Assembly: GCF_900176515.1 (NCBI RefSeq)
Contig: NZ_FWXV01000004.1
Location: 434,001 to 498,000 of the forward strand
DNA length: 64,000 bases
Direction: 5' to 3'
Source of the DNA: Kibdelosporangium aridum
GTDB lineage: Bacteria; Actinomycetota; Actinomycetes; Mycobacteriales; Pseudonocardiaceae
Part shown: piece after piece, positions 7,381 to 16,135 of the stretch
How positions within the stretch are numbered: the first letter of the stretch is position 1
Layout of the letters: each line of letters starts with the position of its first letter
Program-made: the position numbers and the translations under genes
The notes under the pieces: generated by a model
The model's input: only the letters and a program-made list of their open reading frames with translations
Databases searched by the model: none
What the model was told of the DNA's origin: nothing

Positions 7381-9900
7381 CTAGAGCCGTGGGTCCACTG
7401 GTTCGGATTCCAGGGCGAGCACGGCGAAAACGCATTCGTGCACGCGCCAAAGTGGCTCACCGCGCGCAACCCGGTCCAAAGCCTCCAGGCCGAGCGCGTA
7501 CTCGCGGCCGGCGAGTGAGCGTTTACGGCCCAGGCTGCGCTGCTTGAGCCGCTTGAGGTGTTGTGGCTCGGTGTAGTCCGGGCCGTAGATGATTCGCAGG
7601 TACTCCCGGCCACGCACCTTCATGCCCGGCTGGACCAGCCATTTGGGGCCGCGGACCAGGTTCGCGGCTGGTTTGACCACCATGCCTTCGCCTCCCGCGC
7701 CGGTCATCTCCTCCCACCAGGCGATGCCCTCGGCCACGGATTCCTCGGAAGTCGTGTCCACGTACAAACGCTTGGTCGGCGCGAAGAGCGAAGCGTCTGC
7801 CGCGACAAGCCGGTCGGCGATGGCCAAGTGCCAGGAGTGCGGCGAGGTCGCGAACGATCGTCCCTCGGCGGCGAGCAGTTGGAACGGCGCCAGTCGGACG
7901 CCGTCAAGCCCATCGACTGGCCAGCAGTACCTGCGATACGCAGAGCGGTATCCGTCCGCGTTGGCGGCACGGGATCGTGTCGAAGCCAGCAATGCGCCCA
8001 CATCGATCCCGCGGTCTGCGGCCGAGTTCAGCGCGTCGAGCGATGCCGTAAGTGCCGCCGATGAGGCCGCGCCGACGGGTGCGTACTGCTGGGTGATCAG
8101 TCCCGAGGCTTTTGCGCTCCACGGCATCAGTTCCGCGTCGAACAGCAGCCAGTCGGTGTTCAGTTCCTCCCAGAGTCCGGCGCATGCTGTCCGGACCCGT
8201 TCAAGCAACTGCTCGGTCAGGTCTGGGTCGAAGAACGACCGGCCAGTGCGTGTGTACACCGCGCCGCCGCCGTCGATGCCGAACCGTGAGGCACCGGAAT
8301 CGCGGCATACCAATACGACCGCGCGTGAACCCATGTGCTTTTCTTCGCACACAACGGACTCGACTCCCTCAGCGCGGTATCCGGAGAATGCCTCGGCTGG
8401 GTGCTCGAGCACGTCTGGAAGGTGCGAGGTGGCCACTGGGCTCATCGTTGGCGGGAGGTACAGCAGCCAGCGCGGGTCGACTGCGAACCGGCTCATCACC
8501 TCCAGCGCTGCCGCGGCCTGCTCCTCACGGACCGACACGCGACCGTGGTGCTCTGTTTCGACAATGCGTCGGCCTGTCACGTCAGTGAGGTCGAGTACGT
8601 CCGGGTCTCGCTGGGCGGTCGGAGACACCAACGGCTTGACCGGCTCATACCAGACCTTGTGTGCGGCAACGGAAACGACTTCCCGCTCCGGGTAGCGCAG
8701 TGCGGTGAGCCGTCCACCGAACACGCATCCGGTGTCCAGGCACATGGTTCCGTTGATCCACTCGGCGACCGGGGTCGGTGTGTGTCCATACAGGACCATG
8801 GCGCGGCCTCGGTAGTCCTGTGCCCAGGGGTATCGCACCGGCAAACCGTATTCGTCCGTCTCGCCTGTGGTGTCGCCGTATAGCGCGAAGCTTCGCACTG
8901 CGCTCGACGCGCGGCCGTGGTAGTTCTCTGGCAAGCCTGCGTGCGAGACGACTAGCTTGCCTTCATCGAGTACGTAGTGCGCGATGAGTCCACCGCAGAA
9001 GACCTCCGCGCGCTTGCGGAAATCGTCGCTCTCGGCAGCCAGTTGTTCCAGCGACTCTTCGAGGCCGTGTGAGATACGGACATTGCGGCCGCGCAACGCG
9101 CGCACCAGCTTCTGTTCGTGGTTTCCGCAGACACACAAGGCATTGCCCGCGTCGACCATCCCCATCACCAGACGCAGTACGCCAGGAGTGTCCGGCCCAC
9201 GGTCAACCAGGTCGCCGACGAACACGGCGCGACGTCCCGATGGGTGTGCGGCGCCGACCGGGCGGCCTTCGGCGTCCCGGTCGAGTACGTATCCCAGCTT
9301 TTCGAGCAGTTCCTCCAGTTCCGCGCGGCAGCCGTGCACGTCGCCGATCACGTCGAACGGGCCGGTCTCCGAGCGCCTGTCGTTCATCAGCGGCTCGATC
9401 TCGATCTGCGCTGCCTCGACTTCTTCCGGCGTACGCATTACGTACACCCGCTTGAAGCCTTCCTTCTCCAGGCCTCGCAACGACTTTCGCAACTCATTGC
9501 GGTGCCGTCGGATCACATGGGCGCCGAAGTCGCGGTCCGGCCGTGCCGCATTGCGTTCGACGCACAGGCTTTCGGGCATGTCGAGCACGATCGCGACCGG
9601 CAGGACGTGGTGCTTCTTGGCCAGCGCCACCAGCTGTCCGCGCGACGACCGCTGCACGTTCGTCGCGTCGATCACCGTCACTTTGCCTGCCGCCATTCGC
9701 TTCTCGGCGACGAAGTGCAGTGCCTCGAACGCCGGGCCCGAAGCAGTCTGGTCGTTTTCGTCGTCCGCGACCAAGCCGCGGAAGTAGTCACTCGACAGCA
9801 CCTGAGTGGACTTGAAGTGGTTGTGCGCGAACGTGGACTTGCCCGAACCGGACGCGCCGACGAGCACGACCAGTGCCATGTCTGGAATGGACAGTTTCAT
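7381..9900 (-). CDS. pnkp: Bacterial Pnkp: polynucleotide kinase-phosphatase-ligase
   Basis: An 839-residue three-domain RNA end-healing enzyme. Residues 1-170 are a P-loop 5'-OH polynucleotide kinase (GASGSGKS at 15-22). Residues 180-420 are a calcineurin-like 2',3'-phosphatase (GDVHGC at 186-191, GDLVDRGPD at 229-237, GNHEQ at 259-263, GHTPTP near 372). Residues 430-839 are a nucleotidyltransferase/ligase-like domain with the adenylated lysine in EEKHMGSR (K521). The domain order and length match the Clostridium thermocellum-type Pnkp, which with Hen1 repairs ribotoxin-cleaved RNAs and leaves a 2'-O-methyl mark at the joint. It overlaps hen1 by four bases. Confidence 0.95.
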   Translation of the reverse strand: MKLSIPDMALVVLVGASGSGKSTFAHNHFKSTQVLSSDYFRGLVADDENDQTASGPAFEALHFVAEKRMAAGKVTVIDATNVQRSSRGQLVALAKKHHVLPVAIVLDMPESLCVERNAARPDRDFGAHVIRRHRNELRKSLRGLEKEGFKRVYVMRTPEEVEAAQIEIEPLMNDRRSETGPFDVIGDVHGCRAELEELLEKLGYVLDRDAEGRPVGAAHPSGRRAVFVGDLVDRGPDTPGVLRLVMGMVDAGNALCVCGNHEQKLVRALRGRNVRISHGLEESLEQLAAESDDFRKRAEVFCGGLIAHYVLDEGKLVVSHAGLPENYHGRASSAVRSFALYGDTTGETDEYGLPVRYPWAQDYRGRAMVLYGHTPTPVAEWINGTMCLDTGCVFGGRLTALRYPEREVVSVAAHKVWYEPVKPLVSPTAQRDPDVLDLTDVTGRRIVETEHHGRVSVREEQAAAALEVMSRFAVDPRWLLYLPPTMSPVATSHLPDVLEHPAEAFSGYRAEGVESVVCEEKHMGSRAVVLVCRDSGASRFGIDGGGAVYTRTGRSFFDPDLTEQLLERVRTACAGLWEELNTDWLLFDAELMPWSAKASGLITQQYAPVGAASSAALTASLDALNSAADRGIDVGALLASTRSRAANADGYRSAYRRYCWPVDGLDGVRLAPFQLLAAEGRSFATSPHSWHLAIADRLVAADASLFAPTKRLYVDTTSEESVAEGIAWWEEMTGAGGEGMVVKPAANLVRGPKWLVQPGMKVRGREYLRIIYGPDYTEPQHLKRLKQRSLGRKRSLAGREYALGLEALDRVARGEPLWRVHECVFAVLALESEPVDPRL

Positions 9901-11294
9901 CGGGACACCTCGAACACGGCTAGCTGGGTCGGCGGACCGACTTCCGGGTCGTCCTGGCCGACCGGGAGGTAACGGACGCGGTAGTCGTAGCGTTCGGCAA
10001 CGCTGTCAGCCCACGCGCGGAACTGGGCGCGAGTCCACTCGAAACGGTGGTCCGAATGGCGCATCTTGCCCACGGGCAGCGTCGGAAACCGAACGTTGTA
10101 TTCAACATTCGGTGTTGTGACGACTACCGTTCCCGGGCGCGCCTCGCCGAACACGCTGCGCTCCAACGCGGGCAGCCGCGGCTCGTCGAGGTGCTCGATC
10201 ACCTCCATCAGCACGGCAGCGTCGTACCCTGCCAGCGACTTGTCCACATAGGTCAAGGCGGATTGCCTCAGTGTCAACCGATTACGCACTCGCTCCGGCG
10301 TCCGCTCGAATCGGCGCGCGGCGACTTCCAGTGCACGCGCGGAGACGTCCACGCCGACGATCTCGGTGAACGACGGTTCCTTGATCAGGTCGCGCAGCAA
10401 GGCGCCACCACCGCACCCGAGGTCGAGAACCCGGTGCGCGCCGGCGGCCTTCAGCACCGCGACAACACTTTCCCTGCGCTGCAAAGAAAGTGGCACGGGA
10501 CGATCCGGCTCCTCCTCGACGACCGGCGCGTCGAGGGCGTTGTCGAGCTCCTCCTCGTCAGATTCGTCCGCTTCCGCGAGACGACTCAGCGCCAGCCGTA
10601 CGTAGCCCCTGCGGTGCTTGAGGTACCGCTGGCTGATCAGCTCCCGGGACGGGTGATCGGCCAGCCAGCCTTCGCCGGCCCGCAGCAGCTTGGTGATCTC
10701 CTCCTCGGTCACCCAGTAGTGCTTCGCGTTGTCCAGCACCGGCAACAGCACGTACAGGTGCCGTAGCGCCTCGGAAAGCCGGTGCGTACCCGTCAGCCGC
10801 AAGTCGATGTACGGCGACTGACCCCATTGCGGGAACTGTGGGTCCAGCGGGACAGTCTTCGCCTCCACCTGCCAGCCGAGCGGTTCGAACAGCTTGACGA
10901 CCAGGTCAGGACCGCCGCGCGACGGCACAGCCGGGATGTGGATCTTCAGCGGGATGGCCGTGCCGGCGAGCTGCGGGCGGGACTTCAGCACCCCGTTCAT
11001 CGCGGTCTTGAACACCGAGCTCAGCGCGACCGCCATCATCGATCCGGCCGCGTACGGGCGGTCGTTGACGTACTGGTTCAGCGTGAAAGCCCGGTCGTAC
11101 CGGCCGCGGACCAGCTCGATCGGGTCGATGTCCAGCAGTAGCGCCGCGGTGCACTCGTCCTCGCGGGCCGTGGGGTAGAAGACGTGTGCCATGCCGGCCG
11201 CGACAGGGAAGGATTGCGCCTTCTCGGGATGCTTGTGCAGCAAGAAGCCGAGGTCGGTCGCGGGACGATGCGTCGTGGTCATGGTCAGCAGCAC
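9897..11294 (-). CDS. hen1: Bacterial Hen1 RNA 3'-terminal 2'-O-methyltransferase
   Basis: About 465 residues. The N-terminal half is the Hen1 ligase-activating region, beginning with the family-typical LLTxTTTHRPATDLGFLLHKHP. The C-terminal half is a SAM methyltransferase with LDLGCGGG and the Mn-binding EVIEH motif near LMEVIEHLDEP. It methylates the 2'-OH of the 3' end before Pnkp joins a cleaved RNA. I chose the GTG at 11294 because homologues begin MLLT at this point; an ATG at 11312 has a better ribosome site (GAAGGGTGAC) and is a real alternative, and an ATG at 11282 is a third. It precedes and overlaps pnkp, the canonical operon order. Confidence 0.92.
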   Translation of the reverse strand: MLLTMTTTHRPATDLGFLLHKHPEKAQSFPVAAGMAHVFYPTAREDECTAALLLDIDPIELVRGRYDRAFTLNQYVNDRPYAAGSMMAVALSSVFKTAMNGVLKSRPQLAGTAIPLKIHIPAVPSRGGPDLVVKLFEPLGWQVEAKTVPLDPQFPQWGQSPYIDLRLTGTHRLSEALRHLYVLLPVLDNAKHYWVTEEEITKLLRAGEGWLADHPSRELISQRYLKHRRGYVRLALSRLAEADESDEEELDNALDAPVVEEEPDRPVPLSLQRRESVVAVLKAAGAHRVLDLGCGGGALLRDLIKEPSFTEIVGVDVSARALEVAARRFERTPERVRNRLTLRQSALTYVDKSLAGYDAAVLMEVIEHLDEPRLPALERSVFGEARPGTVVVTTPNVEYNVRFPTLPVGKMRHSDHRFEWTRAQFRAWADSVAERYDYRVRYLPVGQDDPEVGPPTQLAVFEVSR

Positions 11295-11355
11295 CGCGTG
11301 AGTGTCCCGCATCCGTCGTCACCCTTCATCTGGTTTCCGGAACTAGGGTGGGGAC

Positions 11356-13347
11356 ATGGCGAATCGATTGGCCGAGGCCACGAGCCCGTACCTGCTGCAG
11401 CACGCCGGCAACCCGGTCGACTGGTGGCCGTGGTGCCCCGAAGCGTTCGCCGAGGCGGCGGACCGCGATGTGCCCGTGCTGCTCTCGATCGGTTACGCCG
11501 CGTGCCACTGGTGCCATGTGATGGCGCACGAGTCGTTCGAGGACGACGACACCGCCGCGCTGATGAACCGGCACTTCGTCAACATCAAAGTGGACCGTGA
11601 GGAACGTCCGGACGTCGACGCGGTCTACATGACGGCCACCCAGGCGATGACCGGGCAGGGTGGCTGGCCGATGACGTGCTTCCTGACTCCGTCGGGTGAG
11701 CCGTTCCATTGCGGCACTTACTATCCGCCTCGCCCTCAAGGTGGCATGCCGTCGTTCAAGCAGTTGCTTGCCGCGATCGTGGAAGCGTGGGACCAGCGGG
11801 CCGACGAGGTGCGCACGGCCGCTGGCAAGCTCGTTGCCTCGCTTGCCAGGCATTCCGCTGCGCTGCCGTCGTCCGCTGTGGACAATGCGGTGCTGGATGG
11901 CGCCGTTGCCTCGTTGCTCGGTGATTTCGACCGGCGCAACGGCGGATTCGGTGGCGCGCCGAAGTTCCCGCCGTCCATGGTGCTGGAGTTCCTGATCCGG
12001 CACCACGAGCGAACCGGATCGGTTGAAGCCTTGTCCATTGTGGAGGCTACGGCTGACGCGATGGCGGGTGGTGGTATCTACGACCAACTCGCTGGCGGGT
12101 TCGCCCGGTACAGTGTGGACGCTTCGTGGGTGGTGCCACACTTCGAGAAGATGTTGTACGACAACGCTTTGCTGCTCGGCGCGTACGCCCATCTGGCCAG
12201 GCTGACCGACAGTCCGACGTATCGCCGGGTCGCCGTCGAGACGGCGGAATTCCTGATCAGGGACCTCGGTACGCCCGAAGGCGGCTTCGCGTCGTCGCTC
12301 GACGCGGACACCGACGGCGTGGAAGGGCTGACGTATGTCTGGACTCCGGCTCAGCTGACCGAGGTGCTCGGCGAAGAAGACGGCGCTTGGGCCGCCACGT
12401 TGTTCCGTGTGACGCCGGAAGGCACGTTCGAGCACGGCACGTCCACCCTCCAGCTGCTTGAGGACCCCGACGATCTCGAGCGCTTCGAGAGCGTCCGGTC
12501 ACGGCTGTCGGCTGTCCGGGCAAACCGGCCGCAGCCCGGCCGGGACGACAAGGTCGTGGCCGCGTGGAACGGGCTCGCGATCACGGCGTTGGCCCAGGCA
12601 GGCGTGTACTTCGCGCGCTCGGAGTGGATCGAGGCGGCCAGCCGGGCCGCGGATCTGCTGTTGACGCTGCACCTCGTGGACAGTCGTTTGCGGCGGACAT
12701 CGCGTGACGGCCAGGTGGGAACGTCTGCCGGAGTGCTGGAGGACTACGCGTGCCTCGCCGAAGGCCTTCTCGCTTTGCACCAGGCGACGGGGGAGAAGCG
12801 TTGGCTGGACGCCGCAGTCTCGTTGCTCGACGACGCGTTGTCGCGGTTCGCGGACCCGGACAACGTCGGTGCCTTCTTCGACACGGCTGAGGACGCCGAG
12901 ACCCTGGTGCACCGGCCCGCGGATCCGTCCGACAACGCCAGCCCGTCCGGTGCGTCGGCGTTGGCGTCCGCGCTGCTCACGGCCTCCGCGCTGGTCGGGC
13001 ACGAACGCGCGAGCATCTACCGCGAGGCTGCTGAGCAGGCCGTTTCCCGAGCCGGACTGCTTGCCGCGCGGGCGCCGAGGTTCGCCGGGCACTGGTTGGG
13101 CGTGGCCGAGGCGTTGGCTCAGGGCCCGGTTCAGGTGGCGATCGTCGGGGACAGTCCTGCGCTGCTCGCCGCAGCCGTGCATAAGGCGCACGGTGGCGCC
13201 GTCGTACTCGCGGGCGAGCCGGACTCGTCGCCGTTGCTCACCGACCGTCCGTTGGTCGACGGACAGCCAGCTGCCTACGTGTGCCATGGGTATGTCTGCG
13301 ACCGCCCGGTGACCTCGGTGGAGGAGCTCGTCGCGGCGCTCAGCTGA
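11356..13347 (+). CDS. YyaL/DUF255 thioredoxin-domain protein (Spermatogenesis-associated protein 20 family)
   Basis: A 663-residue protein. Residues 1-165 are a thioredoxin-like domain with C50-H-W-C53-H in ACHWCHVMAHESF, and the rest is an alpha/alpha six-barrel resembling N-acylglucosamine epimerase and cellobiose epimerase-like folds (KFPPSMVLEFL, YDNALLLGAYA, WNGLAITALAQAG). Length and motifs match the widespread YyaL family, whose reaction is unknown. It is divergent from hen1 over a gap of about 60 bp, and GGGTGGGGAC precedes the ATG. In the mycobacterial block the equivalent gene directly follows the small membrane protein; here the RNA-repair cassette lies between. Confidence 0.9.
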   Translation: MANRLAEATSPYLLQHAGNPVDWWPWCPEAFAEAADRDVPVLLSIGYAACHWCHVMAHESFEDDDTAALMNRHFVNIKVDREERPDVDAVYMTATQAMTGQGGWPMTCFLTPSGEPFHCGTYYPPRPQGGMPSFKQLLAAIVEAWDQRADEVRTAAGKLVASLARHSAALPSSAVDNAVLDGAVASLLGDFDRRNGGFGGAPKFPPSMVLEFLIRHHERTGSVEALSIVEATADAMAGGGIYDQLAGGFARYSVDASWVVPHFEKMLYDNALLLGAYAHLARLTDSPTYRRVAVETAEFLIRDLGTPEGGFASSLDADTDGVEGLTYVWTPAQLTEVLGEEDGAWAATLFRVTPEGTFEHGTSTLQLLEDPDDLERFESVRSRLSAVRANRPQPGRDDKVVAAWNGLAITALAQAGVYFARSEWIEAASRAADLLLTLHLVDSRLRRTSRDGQVGTSAGVLEDYACLAEGLLALHQATGEKRWLDAAVSLLDDALSRFADPDNVGAFFDTAEDAETLVHRPADPSDNASPSGASALASALLTASALVGHERASIYREAAEQAVSRAGLLAARAPRFAGHWLGVAEALAQGPVQVAIVGDSPALLAAAVHKAHGGAVVLAGEPDSSPLLTDRPLVDGQPAAYVCHGYVCDRPVTSVEELVAALS

Positions 13348-13398
13348 GAGAGAACGTCCCTGTCGTCTTCAGGTCTACACGCGTAGCTTGAGTAGTGG

Positions 13399-13414
13399 TG
13401 TAATCATGTAATCA
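13399..13414 (+). promoter_or_regulatory. Perfect tandem TGTAATCA repeat abutting a ribosome binding site
   Basis: Two head-to-tail TGTAATCA octamers run directly into AAGGAG (13414-13419), which is six bases from the ATG of the RGG-box protein. A bound regulator here would cover the translation start region or the transcription start. An upstream CTTGAGT lies at 13387-13393. No regulator is assigned. Confidence 0.4.
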
Positions 13415-13425
13415 AGGAGCTGCGC

Positions 13426-14025
13426 ATGTTTGGAGTACGACACATGGGACGTGGTGGCTGGCACGGGCGCGGCGGCTTCAAGGGCCGTGGCGGGTGGCAA
13501 CAGTCGGATCTGCCGTCCGCGGACGACGCGTCCGCATGGTTCGCCGGACGGTTGCCTGACGGCTGGTTCACCGAGCCGCCGACGGTCACGGTCGACCGTG
13601 AAGAGATCATCATCGTCGGCACGCTGGCGCCGGTCGAAGGCGAATTCGAGGACGACGCGGCCCGCGCGTCCGCCGAAGCCGGCCGGATCAGCCGGTTCCG
13701 CGAGGAGACCAGGGACGAGCGGATCGACATCGCCAGGCAGGCCGAGCACCGCTACGGCCGCAAGGTCGCGTGGGGCGCTCGCGTCGGCTCGACGGAGGAG
13801 CTGTTCACGACGCTGTCCGCGCCGGTGATGACCAGGTTGCGGCAGCCAGAGCGGCTGATCCTGGACACGCTGGTCGACGCGGGTGTGGCCCGGTCGCGTT
13901 CGGAAGCACTGGCGTGGGCGGTGCGCCTGGTCGGCGAGCACGCCGACGCGTGGCTCGCCGAACTGCGCGAGGCGATGTCCAAGGTGGACGACCTGCGGGC
14001 CAAGGGGCCCGAGTTCGAGGCCTGA
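13426..14025 (+). CDS. Conserved actinobacterial protein with N-terminal RGG box
   Basis: A 199-residue protein not assigned to a named family. Residues 8-24 hold three RGG/GRGG motifs (GRGGWHGRGGFKGRGGW), a low-complexity pattern known from RNA-binding proteins. Next comes an acidic region (PSADDASAWFAGRLPDGW) and a two-strand segment with EEIIIVGTL. A long charged helix (EAGRISRFREETRDERIDIA) leads to a C-terminal helical part with LDTLVDAGVARSRSEALAWAV, which looks like a ribbon-helix-helix or similar DNA/RNA-contact helix pair. It is preceded by a strong AAGGAG site and the TGTAATCA repeat. Nucleic-acid binding is inferred only. Confidence 0.75.
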   Translation: MFGVRHMGRGGWHGRGGFKGRGGWQQSDLPSADDASAWFAGRLPDGWFTEPPTVTVDREEIIIVGTLAPVEGEFEDDAARASAEAGRISRFREETRDERIDIARQAEHRYGRKVAWGARVGSTEELFTTLSAPVMTRLRQPERLILDTLVDAGVARSRSEALAWAVRLVGEHADAWLAELREAMSKVDDLRAKGPEFEA

Positions 14026-14026
14026 G

Positions 14027-14323
14027 TCAGCCCTCGTCCACCAGGTCGAACATCCCGGGTGAGGCCACGACGTCGGCGATTTCCGGGTTGCGCAACAGTT
14101 CGCGGAATCGCTCGTCGTGGGCCGCCGCGATGTGCTCGGCCGACTCCCACTGGGTGACGTTGACGAACTGGAACCGTCCTTCGGGGTTGCGCGCCCGATA
14201 CATCCGATAGTTCACGAACCCGGGCTTCGTCTTGAAGTGCCCGACGGCCATCTCCCGCCAGACCGCGAAGAACCGGTCCTGCTGCCCGTCGGGCACCTCG
14301 AAGCAATTGATCCACGTGACCAT
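14027..14323 (-). CDS. Antibiotic biosynthesis monooxygenase (ABM) domain protein
   Basis: A 98-residue single-domain ABM protein with the dimeric alpha/beta barrel pattern: INCFEVPDGQQDRF at the first strand, KPGFVNYRMYRA in the middle and NVTQWESAEHIAAAH before the last helix. The family includes quinone monooxygenases and haem-degrading IsdG-like enzymes; nothing here selects one. It ends one base after the preceding gene, convergent with it, and diverges from a TetR gene across a 57-bp operator-bearing gap, so it is probably the TetR target. Confidence 0.85.
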   Translation of the reverse strand: MVTWINCFEVPDGQQDRFFAVWREMAVGHFKTKPGFVNYRMYRARNPEGRFQFVNVTQWESAEHIAAAHDERFRELLRNPEIADVVASPGMFDLVDEG

Positions 14324-14334
14324 GGCTAGACCCC

Positions 14335-14373
14335 TGTTCTGCTCACTAGAACAACGTTCTACTGACTAGAGTA
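14335..14373. promoter_or_regulatory. Probable TetR operator, two inverted repeats
   Basis: TGTTCT and AGAACA flank seven bases at 14335-14353, a perfect inverted repeat. A second, weaker copy (GTTCT...AGAGTAC, 14356-14374) follows at a 20-21-bp offset, so the ACTAGA half-sites fall on the same helical face. The site lies between the divergent ABM and TetR genes, the usual arrangement for a self-regulating TetR repressor. Confidence 0.65.
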
Positions 14374-14380
14374 CCGGATC

Positions 14381-14998
14381 GTGGACGAGGTGCTTCCTGG
14401 CGTGGTCCGGCTCCGTGAGCAGCGGGAAGCCTTGACCAAACACACGATCTTGCGTGCGGCGCGTGAACTGTTCGCCGAACGCGGCTACGCGAACACGCCC
14501 GTCCGTCTGCTCGCGCAACGGGCGGGCGTCGCGCTGCAGACCGTGTACGCCACCTACGGCTCGAAGGCCGGCGTGCTCGCCGGTATGCCGGACCTGCTCG
14601 ATCATGAGGCGGGCGTCGTCGAACTCTTCGCCTTCCGCGACTCCATCGACGACCCGGTGGAACTGGTCGGCCTGCTGGCGAAGATCGCCCGTCAGATCAG
14701 GGAACGCTGCGGCGACATCATCAAGATCATGCGATCCGGCGCGGCCGTGGACGCGGCGGCGGTTCTCGCCGAAGGCCACCGGCGTCGCCGTCTGGGCGCT
14801 CTCTCGATCCTCGAACGCATTGAAACCCTTGGCGCGCTGGGCCTCCCGCGCGAACGAGCCGCCGACATCGCGGTCGCGTTGTCGACCGACGAGGTCTGTG
14901 ACGTCCTGGTGGACCAAGGCGGCTGGTCGTACCAGGAGTACGAGGACTGGCTCAAGGCCACCTTGGCGAAGCAACTTCTCCGGCCACCCGCTCCGTAG
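14381..14998 (+). CDS. TetR family transcriptional regulator
   Basis: A 205-residue TetR protein starting at a GTG. The DNA-binding domain covers residues 18-65 (ILRAARELFAERGYANTPVRLLAQRAGV then LQTVYATYGSKAGVL). The C-terminal ligand domain has no assignable pocket; a later cysteine-containing segment (TDEVCDVLVDQGGWSYQEYEDWL) matches the end of many actinobacterial TetR proteins. It faces the ABM gene across a double inverted repeat and probably represses both. Confidence 0.92.
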   Translation: MDEVLPGVVRLREQREALTKHTILRAARELFAERGYANTPVRLLAQRAGVALQTVYATYGSKAGVLAGMPDLLDHEAGVVELFAFRDSIDDPVELVGLLAKIARQIRERCGDIIKIMRSGAAVDAAAVLAEGHRRRRLGALSILERIETLGALGLPRERAADIAVALSTDEVCDVLVDQGGWSYQEYEDWLKATLAKQLLRPPAP

Positions 14999-15026
14999 GT
15001 AGTGGGTGACATGCGAGGAGGGGTGG

Positions 15027-15506
15027 ATGGACTTCCACGAGTTCGCCCGCGCGAAGACGTTGTCGTTGCGGCGAACGGCGTACCTGCTGTGCGGGGATTG
15101 GCACCTGGCCGAGGATCTCGTGCAGACGGCGCTGATGAAGCTCTATCGCGCGTGGAGCCGTGTCGCCGACAGCCCGGCAGCCGACAACTACGCGCGCCAG
15201 GTACTGCTGCGCTGCTGGCTGGACGAACAACGAAAACCCTGGCGCCGTAGGGAAAATCGTGACGGGGTCGTTCCAGATCGCTCGCAGGTCGATGCCCCCG
15301 CGGGTATTTCCGAAACGCTGCTGAAGGCGCTGCTTTCGCTTGCTCCGAAACAGCGGGCCGTGGTGGTGCTGCGGTATTGCATGGACTTGTCGATCGCCGA
15401 GGTGGCGACGGTGTTGAAGTGCTCGGAGGGGACGGTGAAAAGCCAGGCCTCCCGTGGCCTGGAGGCATTGCGCGAACTCGTCGGGCAACTGGAAAGGAGC
15501 CTGTGA
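15027..15506 (+). CDS. SigE-family ECF RNA polymerase sigma factor
   Basis: A 159-residue sigma factor. Region 2 is seen in FARAKTLSLRRTAYLLCGDWHLAEDLVQ and LMKLYRAW. Region 4 is seen in LLSLAPKQRAVVVLRYCMDLSIAEVA and CSEGTVKSQASRGLEALRE. The missing region 1 and the WHLAEDLVQ pattern are typical of the actinobacterial SigE-like (ECF41-unlike, short) group. I start at the ATG preceded by GAGGAGGGG rather than a GTG at 15006. Its stop overlaps the next start (TGATG), making an apparent sigma/anti-sigma-like operon. Confidence 0.92.
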   Translation: MDFHEFARAKTLSLRRTAYLLCGDWHLAEDLVQTALMKLYRAWSRVADSPAADNYARQVLLRCWLDEQRKPWRRRENRDGVVPDRSQVDAPAGISETLLKALLSLAPKQRAVVVLRYCMDLSIAEVATVLKCSEGTVKSQASRGLEALRELVGQLERSL

Positions 15507-16135
15507 TGGACGAGCGGGAAATCATCGAAGGTCTGCGCAGGCTCGAACTGGCCGAGCCGAAGCTCGGTTTCGACCCCGACGAGGTCGCCGGCCGTGCCGC
15601 CAAACGCTTGCGCACCCGCAGGGCGATCCTGGCGACCAGCGCGGGCACCCTGGTCGTAGCCGCAATGGCCGTGGCGACCCTGATCTACGGAAACGCCTCC
15701 AGCGGCTTGCCCCTCGTCCCGGCGGTTACGACGACATCGAGCCCGCGAACCCACCCGTTGGCGACCACAGTGCGGTCGATCATGACCCGCCTCGTGCCCG
15801 ACGCGAAAGACGTGAAGATAGACGTCCACGAGGAGTACAACATCAGGCTCATCGTGGTCGGATACCGCGACGGTTTCTCGATAGAGGTCCGAATTCCGGA
15901 GACTGCGGAGCGCGGCCTGAACATGTACCTGTCCAAGTTCAGCACGGAACCGCCACAAAAGAAGCCCGACGGCGGCACGCTGTATCTGGAAAAGCCAACG
16001 GCAGAGCGGCGCGGCGCGGCGTACTACCGGCCAGGCCGGGGCCTGACCATCGTGCACAACGAAGCACGTTCAACGTTGCCGCTCAATGAGGAACAGCTCA
16101 TCGCGTTGGTCTCAGACCCGTCGCTGGTCCTATGA
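15506..16135 (+). CDS. Membrane protein coupled to the sigma factor, possible anti-sigma partner
   Basis: A 209-residue protein overlapping the sigma gene by one base, with GGAAAGGAG upstream. It has a short cytoplasmic N-terminus of about 45 residues (REIIEGLRRLELAEPK then FDPDEVAGRAAKRLRTRR), one transmembrane helix (about 46-66) and an extracytoplasmic domain of about 140 residues. This layout suits a regulator of the SigE-type factor, but no zinc anti-sigma HxxxCxxC motif is present, so anti-sigma activity is inferred from context. It ends in a six-base convergent overlap with the Nudix gene. Confidence 0.7.
   Translation: MDEREIIEGLRRLELAEPKLGFDPDEVAGRAAKRLRTRRAILATSAGTLVVAAMAVATLIYGNASSGLPLVPAVTTTSSPRTHPLATTVRSIMTRLVPDAKDVKIDVHEEYNIRLIVVGYRDGFSIEVRIPETAERGLNMYLSKFSTEPPQKKPDGGTLYLEKPTAERRGAAYYRPGRGLTIVHNEARSTLPLNEEQLIALVSDPSLVL

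Noticed and set aside
13387..13420. HspR/HAIR heat-shock operator (CTTGAGT with ATCAAG)
   Set aside because: Arms are 17 bases apart rather than seven and one arm is imperfect.
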